Of a DNA stretch of 64,000 nt, positions 12,220-26,600 are shown piece by piece. How positions within the stretch are numbered: the first letter of the stretch is position 1; each line of letters begins with the position of its first letter. The notes below the pieces were generated by a model. The model was not told where the DNA came from. It did not search any database and was given only the letters and a program-made list of their open reading frames with translations. The position numbers and the translations under genes are program-made. Source of the stretch: Nectonema munidae (lineage: Eukaryota; Nematomorpha; Nectonematoida; Nectonematidae); contig JAUIRK010000570.1 of NCBI GenBank assembly GCA_030549495.1, forward strand, positions 606,501-670,500, read 5' to 3'.

Positions 12220-14308
12220 CGTTAAAAAGCATTTTTCCAATTTTTAGTTTTTTTATAAAGTGCATTTTATCAAAAAATGATGTTTATCATTTTTATTTTA
12301 ACAAAGGATGTAAGCACAAAATTCCATGATAATATAAAAATTAGAGGAAGAGAATTCTTTTTAAAGAGTCTCAAAATATATATGAGTGTTTTGCAAAGCA
12401 TCACTTATTGATTGACATATTTTTAAAAAAGCGGAACTCACACGCAAGAGGGATAGACATTTGAGCGCTTTATTTATAGGATAAAATATCTTTATTAAAT
12501 ATTTGAAATAGTTTTATCGCTCAAGCAATCATCGCTTAAACATGTCTGTCGCTTTAAAAGTATCGCGTTAACGTATGTCGCTCCAAAAAGCAAATAAATC
12601 GTATTCAAACACTTCTCATTGATATTAAGTACATATAGATGCTTTTCGAAAGAGAATGAAAGCACTTGAAATGATACCATTGTGTTTGACAAGCACTTAA
12701 ATATCGTGAATATTCTTGGCACTTATGAATATAACTAAGAGAAAATATTTCATAGATATGATAGCCTTCAAATTTAAGCATACACTTTTGCTTAAACGTT
12801 TGAGGTTTGATTGAAACCAAATTATTCCTACATTATTAAAAAGAGACATACACCCACTGATACACATTGAAATCGCCGTGTATACAATAATTAATGGGCT
12901 ATATCTAATTTCTCTTATAAGACCAAAACAATACACCTTTACTTTTACGATTCTATTTGGTCACCTTTTCCGAGCTTTTCATATCTAAAATGATTCGAGC
13001 TGACATATTGACAACTAATACAATGAATGGCTATTATAATTCCAGGACGAAGCGGATTAAAGTTTAGGGGTTGTTAATGCAAGTATAAAATCTTAATTTA
13101 TCCACAATATGTGATGTTACTTTATCAAAGTCCGCTTAGATGTTGTTTTCCAAAGTCTTCTCTAATCCTTCCTAGCTGGGATTTATTAAGATTTCTAAAA
13201 GAAGGATGTTTTGTTAGAAGGAAAAGAAGTCTTTAACGTATAAAAAGTGATGAAAAGGGTGAGAAGGCCATTATTATTTAGTGGGAGGGACAGGAGTGGT
13301 GAAAGTTTCAAAATGTTAGATAAGACTCACCTCGTTGTGAAGGAATAGTTGGGATGTGTGCGGCGCAAGTGAAAGAGGAGGATGTTGCGAAGGAGAAGAG
13401 AGGAAATCAATTATAAATAAAATTGAAGAAAGTTCTCTCGACACGAGAAGTGTGACAATTTGCATTCATATTTTAACGCTGCTACTAATTAAATTGGAAA
13501 ATATGAATGAAAGAGTAGTTCAAATAATTCACTATTATTAAACTGTGCTAGTGAGCGCGTGTTTCAATAGTGGAGTAGTGTACAATACAATTTGTTTTAA
13601 ATATTGCAAGTCTTATCAATTCTACAGAGAATACATGTTATACTCATCCGTCATCCATACAGCATGCTATAATGTGATAATGGCTAAATAATAATACAAC
13701 AATAAATGTAATCATTATATACATGCGCATTGTTTCTTAAGCTAGGCTGTAATAATCAAAAAAGTGTAGTACATGGAGAAAGGCAGATCTGGCGTTGCTG
13801 GCAGAAAGCGAGTATACTTCTCACAACACAATTATCTATTACTGTAGACGTCGATAAGAGTCTAAATGTCCATTATTGCCCATCAAGATACACGTAGGAA
13901 GGAAGAACACAAAAATAAGACTCCACAACGTGTGTGTACACGATATCAAGTCAAACGGATATCTTGCAATCACGTTCTGCTTTAATCTCATTTGAATCGA
14001 TTTCCTTGAAAAGGCACCATCAAATGTATTTCCTTTCTGACTTGATTGGAATTGTATTATTTTCAAAGTTTAAATTGAATAGGAAACGATATCTTCACCT
14101 ACTATACATTAAAAATAAAAAGTCGTTATTCCAAAGTTAGTGTAAGATAAATTTTCTCCTTCATTTTCTTCGAGAAGTTTTGTCTTACACATCTAAATTC
14201 AACCGCACCAACTAGTCACCCTTCCCCCTTAGTTGTGGTAGTATAGATCTTCAGATGACGATATTCGTCGAAAATTAATCTTACGCTAAACCCTGAATAA
14301 AGACTTTT
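12220..14308. other. Gene-free flank
   Basis: Short overlapping frames on both strands carry no family motif. GTGTAAGA...TCTTACAC (about 14141-14189) is an 8-bp stem around a pyrimidine-rich loop. Confidence 0.35.
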
Positions 14309-14560
14309 ACTAGAAGCCCAAAAAATGTGTTTCAAAATATTTGAAAATTTTCAAAAAAGTGCTGGAAATGACCTAAAAATCACTTTTTTGAAAATTTTTT
14401 ATATTTTCAAAAGCCCTCAAAATGAAATTTTTTTTCCTCAAAAGTGAAACTTTTTGATATATTTATCCGTTTCATACTCCTAGAAGCCCTAAAAATGTGT
14501 TTCAAAAAATTTATACAAATTTTGAAAGAAAAATTTTTGGAAATTTTTTTTTTCTAAATT
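14309..14560. repeat. Direct repeat, about 170-bp period
   Basis: CTAGAAGCCCAAAAAATGTG at about 14310 recurs as CTAGAAGCCCTAAAAATGTG at 14480, each followed by TTTCAAAA and a run of AAAATTTT steps. Non-coding. Confidence 0.45.
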
Positions 14561-15780
14561 TTTTGAAACTCATAATATAATTAAAATCGGACATTCTATT
14601 TCCTAAGCTATTACGGAGATAAACGAAATAATTTAAAAATTAAGATCGGCTATAACTTTTGAATTACAAGTCCAAATCTATAATAATGAGTATCAAAATG
14701 TTCGGCTCGACGAGATCTTTTGAATGATATCAATTAAAAATTGATCCGACTTATTATTTGGATGAGTAAAAGATCTTTTAGTACAAAAGTTAAATCTTTT
14801 ATAACTTGGTAATTATAAGAGATATTCAAAATCTTATTACAGATTCGTAATCTATAAGTCTAGAATCCGCTTTAAAAAGTTTAATTTTAAAAAAGATTTT
14901 TTGGGATTTGTCAAACTCGCGTTTCAAAACAGCACTAGATTTGACAATTCGATCTACGGATTCCGATACATCGTAATTTATTTAGTCAGAAAAGGCTTAT
15001 TTTATGAAAAATTTGGAAAGTTTTCATTTTTTCGTCGTTTTCAGGTACCGGTGGATCGCGAACGATATTAAATATGGAAAAATCATTGCACCGTTGGAAT
15101 CAGCTTCAAAAGTTATGTTAGAATGACCTATCAAATTATACTTAGCTAAGGGATAAATATGAAATCTTCGAAAAAAAACCCTCGTTCTCCAAATCGCTTG
15201 AAAATAATAAGTTAAAAATAGGATATTTTATAGGGTGCAAAGCGTAGGATGTGCGAAATTGTAACTTTTTCATATATACGTAACGTTAAATATTTTCGTC
15301 TTTAAATGGAATATCTCGAATAGTATAATATATATTAATTGCAGAATCTGAAACCTGTTTGAAGAAATAAAGTTTTCACCTATTCGGAGTGTGTCAATGT
15401 GATTATTATTTAAAATTTCCTATTAAAATAAAATTTTAGGTTGATCACATGTCCTTGCTTTTTAAAAGTTTTTTACATTTAGTTTTTTATCCTTAGTTGT
15501 CATGGTGTAAGTAACATCTAAGAACTTATTAAATTTTAACTTAAATAAAGTGATTTTATTTGTTTTTAAAGATATTTTGAATATTATTACGTGTTTTTTT
15601 CTTTCAGAAAAACTTGAATCAAATAATATTTCGCATTTTAATGGTAAGTTGTGTAGTATTTGTTTCTGTTCTTCCTAGCCAGATGCAGTCTGTCATTCAC
15701 TCTCATAAGATTTGCCAATTTTTCCAGCGTAAAAAAAGATTTTTAGATAATTTATCTCTTTTGTCTTGAAGCGAACTCCC
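14561..15780. other. Gene-free; probably a worn dispersed repeat
   Basis: Blocks such as ATCGGCTATAACTTTTGAA (about 14645) look repeat-like. No open frame or terminal repeat recognised. Confidence 0.3.
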
Positions 15781-15799
15781 TTTTCCTTCAATTGCAAGC

Positions 15800-15895
15800 A
15801 CGGCGATAAAAATAATATAAATTTTATTCATAGATTCTTGACCGATAAAATTTGTTTTAAGGGCTCCACAAAGGTAAAAAGGTTGAGAAACTCTG
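15800..15895 (+). mobile_element. hAT right-end fragment
   Basis: GGGCTCCACAAAGGTAAAAAGGTTGAGAAACTCTG ends here in several blocks; inward it reads CAGAGTTTCTCAACCTTTTT, the same terminal type as the complete hAT at 8066. No left end was found upstream, so it is a 3' remnant. An 85-codon frame across it (15766-16023) is incidental. Confidence 0.6.
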
Positions 15896-17370
15896 CCTTA
15901 GATGTATATCAGAACTCAAGCTGGAATAGAAATAAGTTTCAGGAACTTTCATTAACGCATACTCTTGACGCTTTTCATTTTATGGGACACTATTGTCACG
16001 CTAGGTGTGAAAGGGATACTTGAAAGACATTAAAAGCGAAAACTAATAAATTGAGAATATTGAAAGGTTATAAATGATGTATAATCGAGCAAAGGGGGGA
16101 GATTATTAGTATCGTAAGCAAGACGACCATTCTTGCTTGCTCAATTTTCGAATAGAGAGGATGATTTTATTGAAATCCAAAAACAGATAAGAAAGATTTT
16201 TCATATTTTCTATACCTCTCCTAGTACATGATGTTTTGTACTTTTTGCAGTATACTTAATTATTATAGTTAGCAAATTGTCCCTTCAAAAAACTAGGACT
16301 CATCTAATAAACTCTATGACTTCTTAATTACAGTAGCTTCTAATAATATAAATTATAAAGTGGAAATTTTGAAATTTCAGCCTCAAATAGTAGGATTTCG
16401 ACAGCACAAATTGTATACGAGCAAATGTTTCATGCTCCAATGGAGCGATGCAGCTTTCAAAACAATTAAATCATAAATGAGCGTATTCTAAGACATGGCT
16501 TAACAAACATGAATTAATTTGATATATGACTGTCTTAACCCATTTTGTCCAGACTGTAAGCGTACACTTTTTGTAGGTTTATATCCATCCATGTTTTCTG
16601 ATATAAAACGCGTTATAATAAAGAAATAGCGTGCGTCCTTTGAAAAGGACAACGGGATCTAATGGACTAAGTAAAATAGTTTCCAATAAATATGTGAAAA
16701 ACAAAATTATATTTTGAAATGAAATTGATTAATCAAAAAAGGCTTAATATCCAGTTCTTTATGAAAAGGACTCACTGAATCAAGGCTTGCTAAGCTTACA
16801 AGGTTGGTGAGGGAGAAATGAAAGTAAATGTTAAAGATACGTGGTCCTAAAAGCAGGTTTGAGTGTATACTCGAATCGAAAATTAGATTACCTCTTGTAG
16901 AAGACTCAAATAAAGCATACTACTATAAAATAACATGACAGAATCATATAATTGAAAATGAATAGAAAGCACAATTTTTGAAAAAAGTGTTACTTGGCGA
17001 GTGGTTGTTACACGAGTAAGAAAAGTATTTTTACTTTTTATGCATAAGGGATAATGGAGTGGTGAGAGGAGAGTGAGTTTGACACAGGTTTTAGAGTTAT
17101 CAGCGTTTGTTCACGCAGCGGTGCGATAATTAATCGTGATGCAGCGTTTTAAAATACCCGGGAGTATTATTATGTGTAGCTATTAATTAAGTTATTTTTT
17201 TTTAAAGTGAGGTGGTGGTGTTGTTGATTACGCGCGTGTTGTTTGGCAATGTGCACAAAGCTTTATAAAAATTCAGAAACAAGGAGAATAGCGCTGCGTG
17301 TGTAAGATCACCAGCCACAGCCACACAACGCGGATAAAAGGCACTTCTTATGATCATTAATTTTTCACTT
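15896..17370. other. Downstream flank of eIF2 alpha
   Basis: No gene. TTAACCCATTTTGTCC at 16534 with AATGGACTAA at about 16655 may be a worn TTAA MITE. The part nearest 17350 is the end of the eIF2 alpha transcript. Confidence 0.35.
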
Positions 17371-17376
17371 TTTATT
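17371..17376 (-). terminator. Polyadenylation signal of eIF2 alpha
   Basis: AATAAA on the minus strand, 27 bases after the stop codon. It would give a very short 3' UTR ending near 17350. No closer or better signal was seen. Confidence 0.6.
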
Positions 17377-17402
17377 GAAAATGCTTCGACAACAATCAAT
17401 GT

Positions 17403-17600
17403 TCAGCCAGCAATAGCAGCAGGCTCATCATTAGCCAGGTTTTCAGCAGAATTCCTCTCTTCCTCTTCATCATCACCATCTTCTTCTTCTTCGTGTTCCT
17501 CATCTTCGTCTTCATCGCCGTCGACTTCAGCGTTGGCAGCTTCTAGCCTCTCCATTTGCTTCTTCAATTCAACTTCATCGTTGTCAGTGACAACAGTAGG
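17403..17600 (-). CDS. eIF2S1: eIF2 alpha exon 8 (acidic tail and stop)
   Basis: Codes [34 protein letters not shown] and an extended Glu/Asp run, ending EPAAIAG. Human counterpart: VVTDTDETELARQMERL...NAEVDGDDD. Acceptor AG at 17602-17601 after a pyrimidine-rich stretch; stop TGA at 17405-17403. On the plus strand the same DNA reads as a poly-Ser frame, which is only the shadow of the GAA/GAT repeats. Confidence 0.94.
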   Translation of the reverse strand, partial: PTVVTDNDEVELKKQMERLEAANAEVDGDEDEDEEHEEEEDGDDEEEERNSAENLANDEPAAIAG

Positions 17601-20600
17601 CTAAACAAGTAGCGTCAAAAAGATGTAGAAGGGCGAACAAAATGAGATACAGTCAAATTTTGCCTACAGCCAAAAAACTTCTCACAACAAATTTTAATAG
17701 CAATTTCTTTTATTTTTTTCGCGTTTATACATTAAAAAAGTTACAATCATTTTCTATAAAGTAAATAAAATTAAGGAAAACAGATAGAACAAACTCTTTT
17801 TTCTTTTGACAAATAGCAGCATTTAAATTAATTTAAATCCTCAAAAATTAAATTTTTAGACTGGAATCTGTGACTTTTTTTAATTAAAATAAAATACTCT
17901 TGTTTTTGAAGAATGGGAATTTATCTTTAATTCAAATATTTCTCAAAAAAGTTAAACGATTTTTTAGGTCAAAAATAAATTATCATTGTGATAAGTCAAG
18001 TATAGGAAGCTAATAAGATACCTTGGAGCTAAAGAAAATTTTCGTATCTGAAGTCTAGGATAATGTTTCCTTTTCAGTTTCCAGGGATCTGGGACTATTT
18101 TTTGCTCCTCGGAACATACTTGCTTCCCGCGATTTATCAATTTTTCATTTGATTGGTTAAAAAGCAAATTTTACTTTAATATAATTATAAAGTATATCAA
18201 TGTTTAAAGCTAAATTATTATTTTTAATGATCAGAGTTGCCCTATCTCAAAGTAAATTAACTGTCTCAACGATGCACGACAGCATTTTATCTTAAAGTAT
18301 CACTTTTATTCGATCACACAACGCATCCGATCTTTTGAAATTTAGCAGTGAAAACTTTACTGGGGGCATACGGTTGAAATTAGGGGAAGGGGAGAGAAAT
18401 TTTTTAATAATTCAAACTCAAAAATTGCCATCAATGTATTCGTTTTTTTATGAGATATAAAGAAAACTCTTAAAATGACTTTAAAGATGGAATTTTTGTC
18501 GGGATGTGCGTGTACCTGATATACCTATGTTATATGATTTTATATTTAATCTGGGAAGTCGTTATAAAACAGTGACTTCCAATAAATTATATTTTGACAT
18601 ATAAAAGCTAAAGGTACCGTGGAGCGAGAAAGATATTGTGCTCTGTATTTGATGTGATAGAGTCAAACCTGCTCTAAACGCCACCTCTATAAGACCACCA
18701 CTTCTTTAAAAGCGCCACTTTCTTACAGTCCCGATCAAATTTACATTAAAAATACCCTGTAAAAGACCACCACCTCCGTAACAGCGCCACTACATTGCAG
18801 TCCGAATTTTAATAAAAACTTGCACAAGAACGCCACGCACCATACTAGCCGTCCTTATTTATTATCTACATTACTAGAAAATGAAATGTTGCATCTGCTG
18901 ACTATTGAGATGATAAAAATAAATGTTCTAATGATGTTACGTGAATTACAACTAAACTTGAAATGTAATTTATCATATGATATATGACTGGCACGCGTAC
19001 ATCTTGATCACTATTAACAATGAAGGGTAATCTTCGATGTGATCGTGTATCAAGTTATGTAGAGTAGTAGATAAAATAAGATTTCATGTATACGACTAAC
19101 ACGCATATGCCTTATGTCATTCATGTAGCATTGATAATTGTAATTAATGATGTATACGTATTTACGTGGCAACTGTTTTACTTAGAATGGAAGTTTCTTC
19201 ATCACATATTTTTGTTTCATTTAGAGCTAACACATAATAATTGTTTTCTATCAAAATGTATAAAGGAAATAAAAAAAACTCGGTCCCCTGTAGATAAAGA
19301 TAAAGTCATTGAAATGTAGGAAAAAATTGAAAGTTCACGTAAAGTGGCTGGCGCATTCAGCGTCAGCAAAGATCAAGTTCAAAATATTATGAAGCGAAAA
19401 GCCGAAATTTTGCATGATTTTCAAAACAATGCTCCAAACGATCGTAAATGTAAAATGCGAAAAACAGGAAATGAAAAAGTTAATGAACTAAGTTGAAAGT
19501 GGTTTCAAGACTCTTCAACTAGACGAGTACAAGTCAGTTTGTAAAGCGTCATAATATTGTGTTTCGATCTGTGTCTGGGGAAAGTGGTGATGTAGACAAA
19601 AGTGTTGTTTGTAATTGGAAATAAAAGCTTTCTACCATTTGTGCTGGGTATGAGCCAAAAAAACATTTTTAACATGGATGAAACCCCCTTGTTCTACAGA
19701 AACAATCAGCGAAACAAATCATTTCATGTTAAAGGGCATAACACACATGGCGGTAAACAGTCCAAAGACCGTTTGCTTTATGTGCTTCAATGACTGGAGA
19801 GAAATTTCCTCTACTTGTTAATCGGAAAATCCTCGTTGTTTTAAAAACATTGATAAACATTCACTTCCTGTTAAATATAAGTCAAACAAAAAGTTGTGGA
19901 TGACAGGTGAAATCTTTGATAATTGGGTAAAAAGGTTTGATTGTCAAATGAAAAATCAAATGCGAGAAGTCTTGTTATTGTTGGACAATTCTCCTGCACA
20001 CCCTCATGTGACACTTACTAGCGTTAAATTAGTTTTTCTGCTACCAAACACAACATCAGTTATTCAGCCCATGGATCAAGGCATCATAGAGGCCATGAAG
20101 ATAAAATACAGAGACAGACAGCTACAGTTTGTTTGTGACAACATTGCGAAAGATGAGTCCATCACTGGTCCAGAAATTCTCCGAAAAATTCTCTTTTGGA
20201 TGCCATCAACTGGGTCCATAAAGCTTGGAATGAAGTGACCTCTTTCACTATTCATAAGTTGTTTTGCTTGAGCTGGATTTACTGCAGAGGTTTTCGCGAA
20301 TGTAAACACATCAGATATGGAAAGCACGGAGATTGACGTTGATGTTTTCGAAGAAACCAATGATGTTTCTTCATCAGTTTTATGTCTTTCCAAAGAATTA
20401 TTTGGATTACAATTCAACAATCTTAACCACATTGATAATGACCTTACTACCTCAAATTATGCTATTGACTGGGATCGCTCCGCTTCAGATATTCTTCATG
20501 ATAACAAAAAGGACTGAGATGGTGATGATGATATTGAAGATGACGATGGTAAAGAGCCAGTTGAAGAATCGTTCAAGCCACCTTCTTTACGTCCAAGACT

Positions 20601-23600
20601 GCATAGAAATATGTAAGCAATTTGCTTTGCAAACAGGAAACAGTGACATGCTAAAACATTGTTTCGACATGCAAGATATTACCATTAACATAAGAATGAA
20701 AAAATATATAAAGCAAACAACCATCACGAACTTTTTTAAAACAAAGTGAATTTTTTTATACATAATGAATTAAATGTTTTTATATGTTTTTCCTGTTATA
20801 TTCTAATAAATGTTTTTATTGATAAATAAATTTTACCTAAATTGTGTTAATTCAATTTTCTATCATAAATTTTTCAGATACTGAAGGTGGACCTTGATAA
20901 AACCGCCACCTGCGTAAAACAGCCGCTTTTGACTGGTCCCAAGGGTGACTGTATATACAAAATATATATCTGTATTTCTAATTTTCCATAATAAAGTTTC
21001 CTCGGTGTTTGATTTGATATTTGCAAATGGAAAGACAACGCTGTATAAATTGGAATGATATCTAAGTGTTTGCATACAAATTCAAAATTGATACTAGCGC
21101 CCTGGGCGGAACAACTTGCCCACACCCAACAGCCCTGTATGTTGATATTTCCCATACGCTCCGCCCCAGCATCAGAAGATAAATAAGTTTTCGTTTTGAA
21201 ACGCGTAGATATTTCCTACTTGAACCAACCAATCAAATCATTGGATTTATTTCATAGATCATTTTTACTGCTGTTTTTATAGATTATCCTCTATACTATA
21301 TTGAATGTTTAATTGAAAAAAATTAGCATTCAAATTAATTTTGTGAAGACTGCATATAATAGTAAATATATATAATGTGTATATTCTATTGCTGATTCAT
21401 GATATTTTTTTAATGTATTTTTTCTTCAATAAAATTTTCATCCCTTTCAGACCTTCGTATAGCGGAGATATGGTAATTTACTGCACGGCCTTTTCTAAAC
21501 AAAAATTATAAAAAAAACTTTACATTATGAAAAATTAATGAATCTAATGCAAATTCATGCTTAATTCTTTGCTTTTAAAACACCATTAAGTTATTACTAT
21601 CATTTTCTTTTTTTGTGTTAAAAAAGGATTCAGGCATTGTTCTCAATTTTTTGTTGCTTTACGAAAATTCGATCTATTTGAATGTGTGTGTGTGATGTGT
21701 TTAAGACTACACTACTCTTGTATGATACAAACTGGGCAATGGCTATAACAACCCACAAACTACCAACATTTTGAAAATCAAACTCGGAAACTAGCTCTAA
21801 TTCTAAAATTGTACGCGGCCCGGCGATTGGTTTTTGTAAAAATGACAGACAACGCAAATCGGGCACGCACATACATCTAATTGATACACAGAATGTACAA
21901 ATTTGCCATATATTTAGAAATAGAAGGTACACACACACGGTAAGCATGTTGCAGACATTTACAAGTGTGGAGTTGGATTTATTTTTCTGAATTAGATTCT
22001 TACTCCCAAAGGAGAAACTCGAAAGCCCTGTTATTCAGCGTTTCTATTGCCGTCATCTAGAAAGAATCGTGTGTTTCCTTAAGCAATCATTACGTGATTA
22101 TTGAGTGTTTGACCATTAATTCGTCCTTAAAAGTGAAGATGCGTGTTTAGATGTTGAAGAAAGATAGAAAAATATCGGATATATGATCTGGCGAAAGATA
22201 ATAAAAAAGTTGTCAAAGATAGAGAAATGGGTATTGTATTCAATAGGAAGAGTTGTTGACGCTAAATGTTAATTAAAACTCGCAAAATATGTCATCAATA
22301 CTACTGTGAATAAGACACAACTTCATTTTATGTTAGAAGAATTTAAATTCTCATAGAAGGAAACGAGTAAAGAGGAGAGCGAAGAGTAGAAGTCAATGGT
22401 AGAGTAGAAAGAGTTCGATTACGATACAGAGAAAACAAGCCTCTAACACGTATACTTCCTTCCACTTCATTTAAGGCAAGATTTATGAGAGGAGTAAACT
22501 GCTTGATCGATGGAGTTGAGGCAAGCATACCACTACACTGCGCATTTTAAAAAGCCATTGTTTCAAAATTCCAGATAAAAGGTATATCAAAGTGGGATGG
22601 CGGTGATGAAAGCAAATCGTCAATGCTGGAAACAAGCACCACTCTCTCCTTGCCTTTTTTTAGCGAGAAGTTAAATCGCAGAGCCTCACAAATATTTTCC
22701 ACTTTCCAACAAAAACATAATTAAAAAAGGAGGATGATAAGTACTCGCAGTCTCAAGTGGGAAGGATGAGTTCGTTTTTGGCATAAATGGGATCTCTTGA
22801 AAGAGAAGGCAATTCTGCCTTCAAGAAACAAAATGAGCACTTTTTATCCTTCGTTGCAAAATATAAGTTATGCATGTCATAAAGTGAGATTGAGTGTACG
22901 AAAAACGCACGCGTGTGATTTTATTTCACAATAAACAAATAAAAGATACATTCTCTGTGTAAAAAAGCTAAAAGCACTTTTAATGCATCATTGTTATACA
23001 CACCATGATGCGTCGTCGTAAACTTGTAAAAACGAAATGTAAGTAAGCACTTCCTTCACACCACAAGTATTGACATTTCGAATGCAGCAGTAGTAGTGTG
23101 AGTAAAGCAATAAACAAACTTATACTTATTTTAGAAGATAAAAAATCTAAGAGTATGTGTGTTGTTCACAGAACAATTGGGAATATAAACTTTTGATTTT
23201 TATATAAAAAAAATAAAACGTTATATGCCCGACTTTTCAGGTATTAAAATGTATGCCAAATTTAGACCCCACACAATACACACATGCTCATAGTATCATT
23301 TATATTATACTGTCATCTATGTACGTCAGCTTAACTTTTATTTTAACATATTAATTTTATATAAAATTTTCACATTTAGATTCTTAACAAATAACGTAAG
23401 GTCAAAAATTAGAATAAAAAATTTTATAAACCTAAAAGTCGAGCATATGTTCTTTTACATGAATATCTTCAGTACATAAAAATGAAAATATATTGATGCA
23501 AAATTTTGAGTTAAACATTAATTTTTTTTGTTACGTTGAATGTTTGTGACACGCTCAGGTTAGGGGAGCATTTAAAAAGTAGAATTTTTGATAATTGCAG

Positions 23601-26600
23601 GCAAAAAAATGAAAAGGAAAAATACGTTTTAGAAATGTGAAACCCCATTGTGAATCATCCTCCATAATGCGTCGGATAAAAATGGTGGTAACCAATTTTT
23701 TCAATGAGAAGTGAATATATATCCAGATATTCACACTACCGAATTTTTTTTGCCTTTTTGATATAAACGTTTACGTCATCATCGACAAAGGTCAGTAAAG
23801 CACTTCTTGGAATGTGTTGTGAGCATTAAAGCTCACGCATTAAAATGGTGAAAATGGCATTGGACAAGGTTTGTACAAGTACAATCAAATCTTTTTTTTA
23901 AACATACAAACATTATTCCTCAAAAATATTCTAGTATTGTTCAGCATAAGGCTATTGACCAAAATTTTTAAATATATTTGCGTCCGACAATAGTGCAACT
24001 TGAAGATCCTTCAACGTTAATATAGATAATGAATATCCTACTGGGCATTGGTTTTTAAATAAACCAAAATGTAATTATTTTCATTCTTGATTTTAAATGA
24101 TTTTTAAAAATTTGAGCAACTGTGTTGAAATATTTTTAAAATAATTAAAGCATTTTATCTAAGCCAAAAAATTTAAACGCATTTATCCGGAAACCTCATG
24201 AACAAAAAAACACTTGTGGAACAAAAGTATTTGGATTATTGAGGGTTCACTGTATATAACAGTTACTTGTTTCGGTAATTCATTGAATTTTTTCTCTTCC
24301 AGACAGTGGCGTACCAAGAGTACCAGGGAGGCAGGAGCTGTTTGCCTCAGGCCCAGAATTGATTTAAAAACGTTTAAAAAGATTATTAAATAGTAATGTA
24401 ATAATGCTTTGGTAGACTTTTTATTCCAATTTTCGATGCCTGTACTTTGAAGTGTTATTTGAAATTTTGAGGGGCGGACTTAAAGATAGCTTCCAGGAAT
24501 ACAATGTATAGACTATACACTATATTTAATTGAAGAGTGTCAGAGAAGTTAAAATAAGGGTAATTTGTTTGACTTTTTAATGTTTTATAACATATGCATG
24601 CTACTATTCATTTTTTACAATTATTTTTGTCTTTAGTAAGTTTTAGTTCGCTTTTAAAGAACAAAATTGCATCTTAGCAGAAAACTACATAACTGATATG
24701 ATAGTATACAAAAAATTTTTTTGTATAACCACTAGAAATATTAATAGAAGAAAAGATTAAAACAAAAAAAATGGAGAAAAAGAAACATTATTTTGAATCC
24801 TAGAAAGAACGATAAATGTTGAAAGATTTTTCACAAAAGCACGGAGAAAAGATTTTTCATCTCCCCTTGAACTAGAAAGGACACGTTCTAGTCACAAACT
24901 AGATGCACACTTGTGTTGGCTGGTAGGTCAAAAAATGCAGCTTATGCAAGAAGATAATGATGATCGTTCCTCGTGTCAATCACGCGGTGTTAGAAATGGA
25001 TGAATTGAAACTCATTTCCGTGCAAACTCGACGAGTTAGTTATTGAAATTTGGTTCAACGAAGATGGGATTAGGTTTCACGCGAACTGAACTTTTGGATG
25101 CAATAAACCCGTTCTGTAGGTGGGCCAATACCCAGTTTCCAATCACAATAGCATCCTCATACGGTGAAAAAAGTGTACAGAATAAAAAGGCAAACACTAC
25201 CCCACACCGTTTTGCAGAAATGGATAGTTAGTCTTGGCATGTGAGCAGAAGATATAATCCCTTATCTAAAATGATTTAAGATCTTCTCCAACAGAGGAAG
25301 CTAAGGGATGAAAAGTGTATAAGATACAAATGTATCGCAAGTTTTGCGTTATAAATTAATCGGGAAAATTAAAGTTTTTGAAAGCAATTGTATGCTTTGA
25401 AGTTTAAGTCATATTTCATAAATATAGTTTCTTTCGCTCCTATATTTTCTCAAAAGAGAGCGTTTGTGCCAACATTGACTATTTTTTATTCATAAATTCA
25501 TAAATAAAGATCGATGGATATACTTATTTTAAAAAAGAGGAAAGTTATGTAACTATTTTTAAGTTTATTTTCCTTAAGTCAATTTTATATGAAGCAACAA
25601 AAACTTTCTATCCCACACTACAAACTAGTTAAAAGTGTAAAGGTAATAAATTAATTATAGTTTTGATGTTTCGATTGTAAAGCTTATTTTAGGTATACTT
25701 GTTTATACAAAAGACGTATCAAGAAATTATAGCCGTATCAAAAAACAAGTTCACCACAATCATGAAGAATTCGTTTAAAAGATAATTCATTGAAAATATC
25801 AAAAAATGCTGCCTCAAGGCTTTTTACACCTACAATTAAAATTTGCAAGTAATCTAAATGTATATTCAATAATACTTAAATAGTCCTAATGTTTTTATAT
25901 TATGAAAGTGATGTAATGTCAGCAGGTGTTGAGCTTGAAAGTCGAAGTAAACTTGGAGAACCGCAAAGTGTTAAGATGTTAATACGAAAGAATAGAGGAA
26001 GAAAAAAGCAGCCAAATTACCTTGATTTTGAAATACCGATAGATCTGCAGAGGTTAAGCTGTGGAGAAAACTTTTTGAAGGTTGGTATTATGTTAGATGC
26101 TAATAAAAGATTGCTGTTTTTCAGCATTTGCTTTGAGGTTTTGTTTTCTCTTTTTTTTGTTTTGGTATATATGTGAATGGTTATATTTAGATACTGTTTA
26201 ATGACGATTGAGATAAAGGAAATTTTTGTTGATGGCACTTTTAAAAAATCTCCTCCTAATTTCTCTCAAATTTTTACAATACATATTTTTTATCACGGAA
26301 TCCAAATTCCAATTTTGTACAATATTTTATCGGATAAAAAAAGATCATATGAGTCTATTTATATTTTTAACTCGAATTTAAAATATACATTAGTTTAATT
26401 AAAACCGTTTGAGGATTAGTGGTACATGGCATTTTACTAGAAATGAAACCTGTGTTGTACGATAAAAGAATCCCACTGAAATTAAAGGCAAAAATATATA
26501 CAACAATCACCAGACCGGTTATGACTTATGGAACAGAATATCTAACTTTAAAAAAGAAAGATGAAAGAAAGTTTGCCACAACAGAATTTAATATGTTGAG

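Noticed and set aside
12495-12936. Overlapping minus-strand frames as a small gene
   Set aside because: Three frames overlap on one strand without motif or consistent codon pattern, as expected by chance.
16534-16670. TTAA MITE (TTAACCCATTTTGTCC ... AATGGACTAA)
   Set aside because: The right border lacks TTAA and the inner arms pair weakly.
17350-17604. Plus-strand 84-codon poly-Ser frame
   Set aside because: It is the antisense of the Glu/Asp-rich last exon of eIF2 alpha, whose identity and splice signals are clear on the minus strand.
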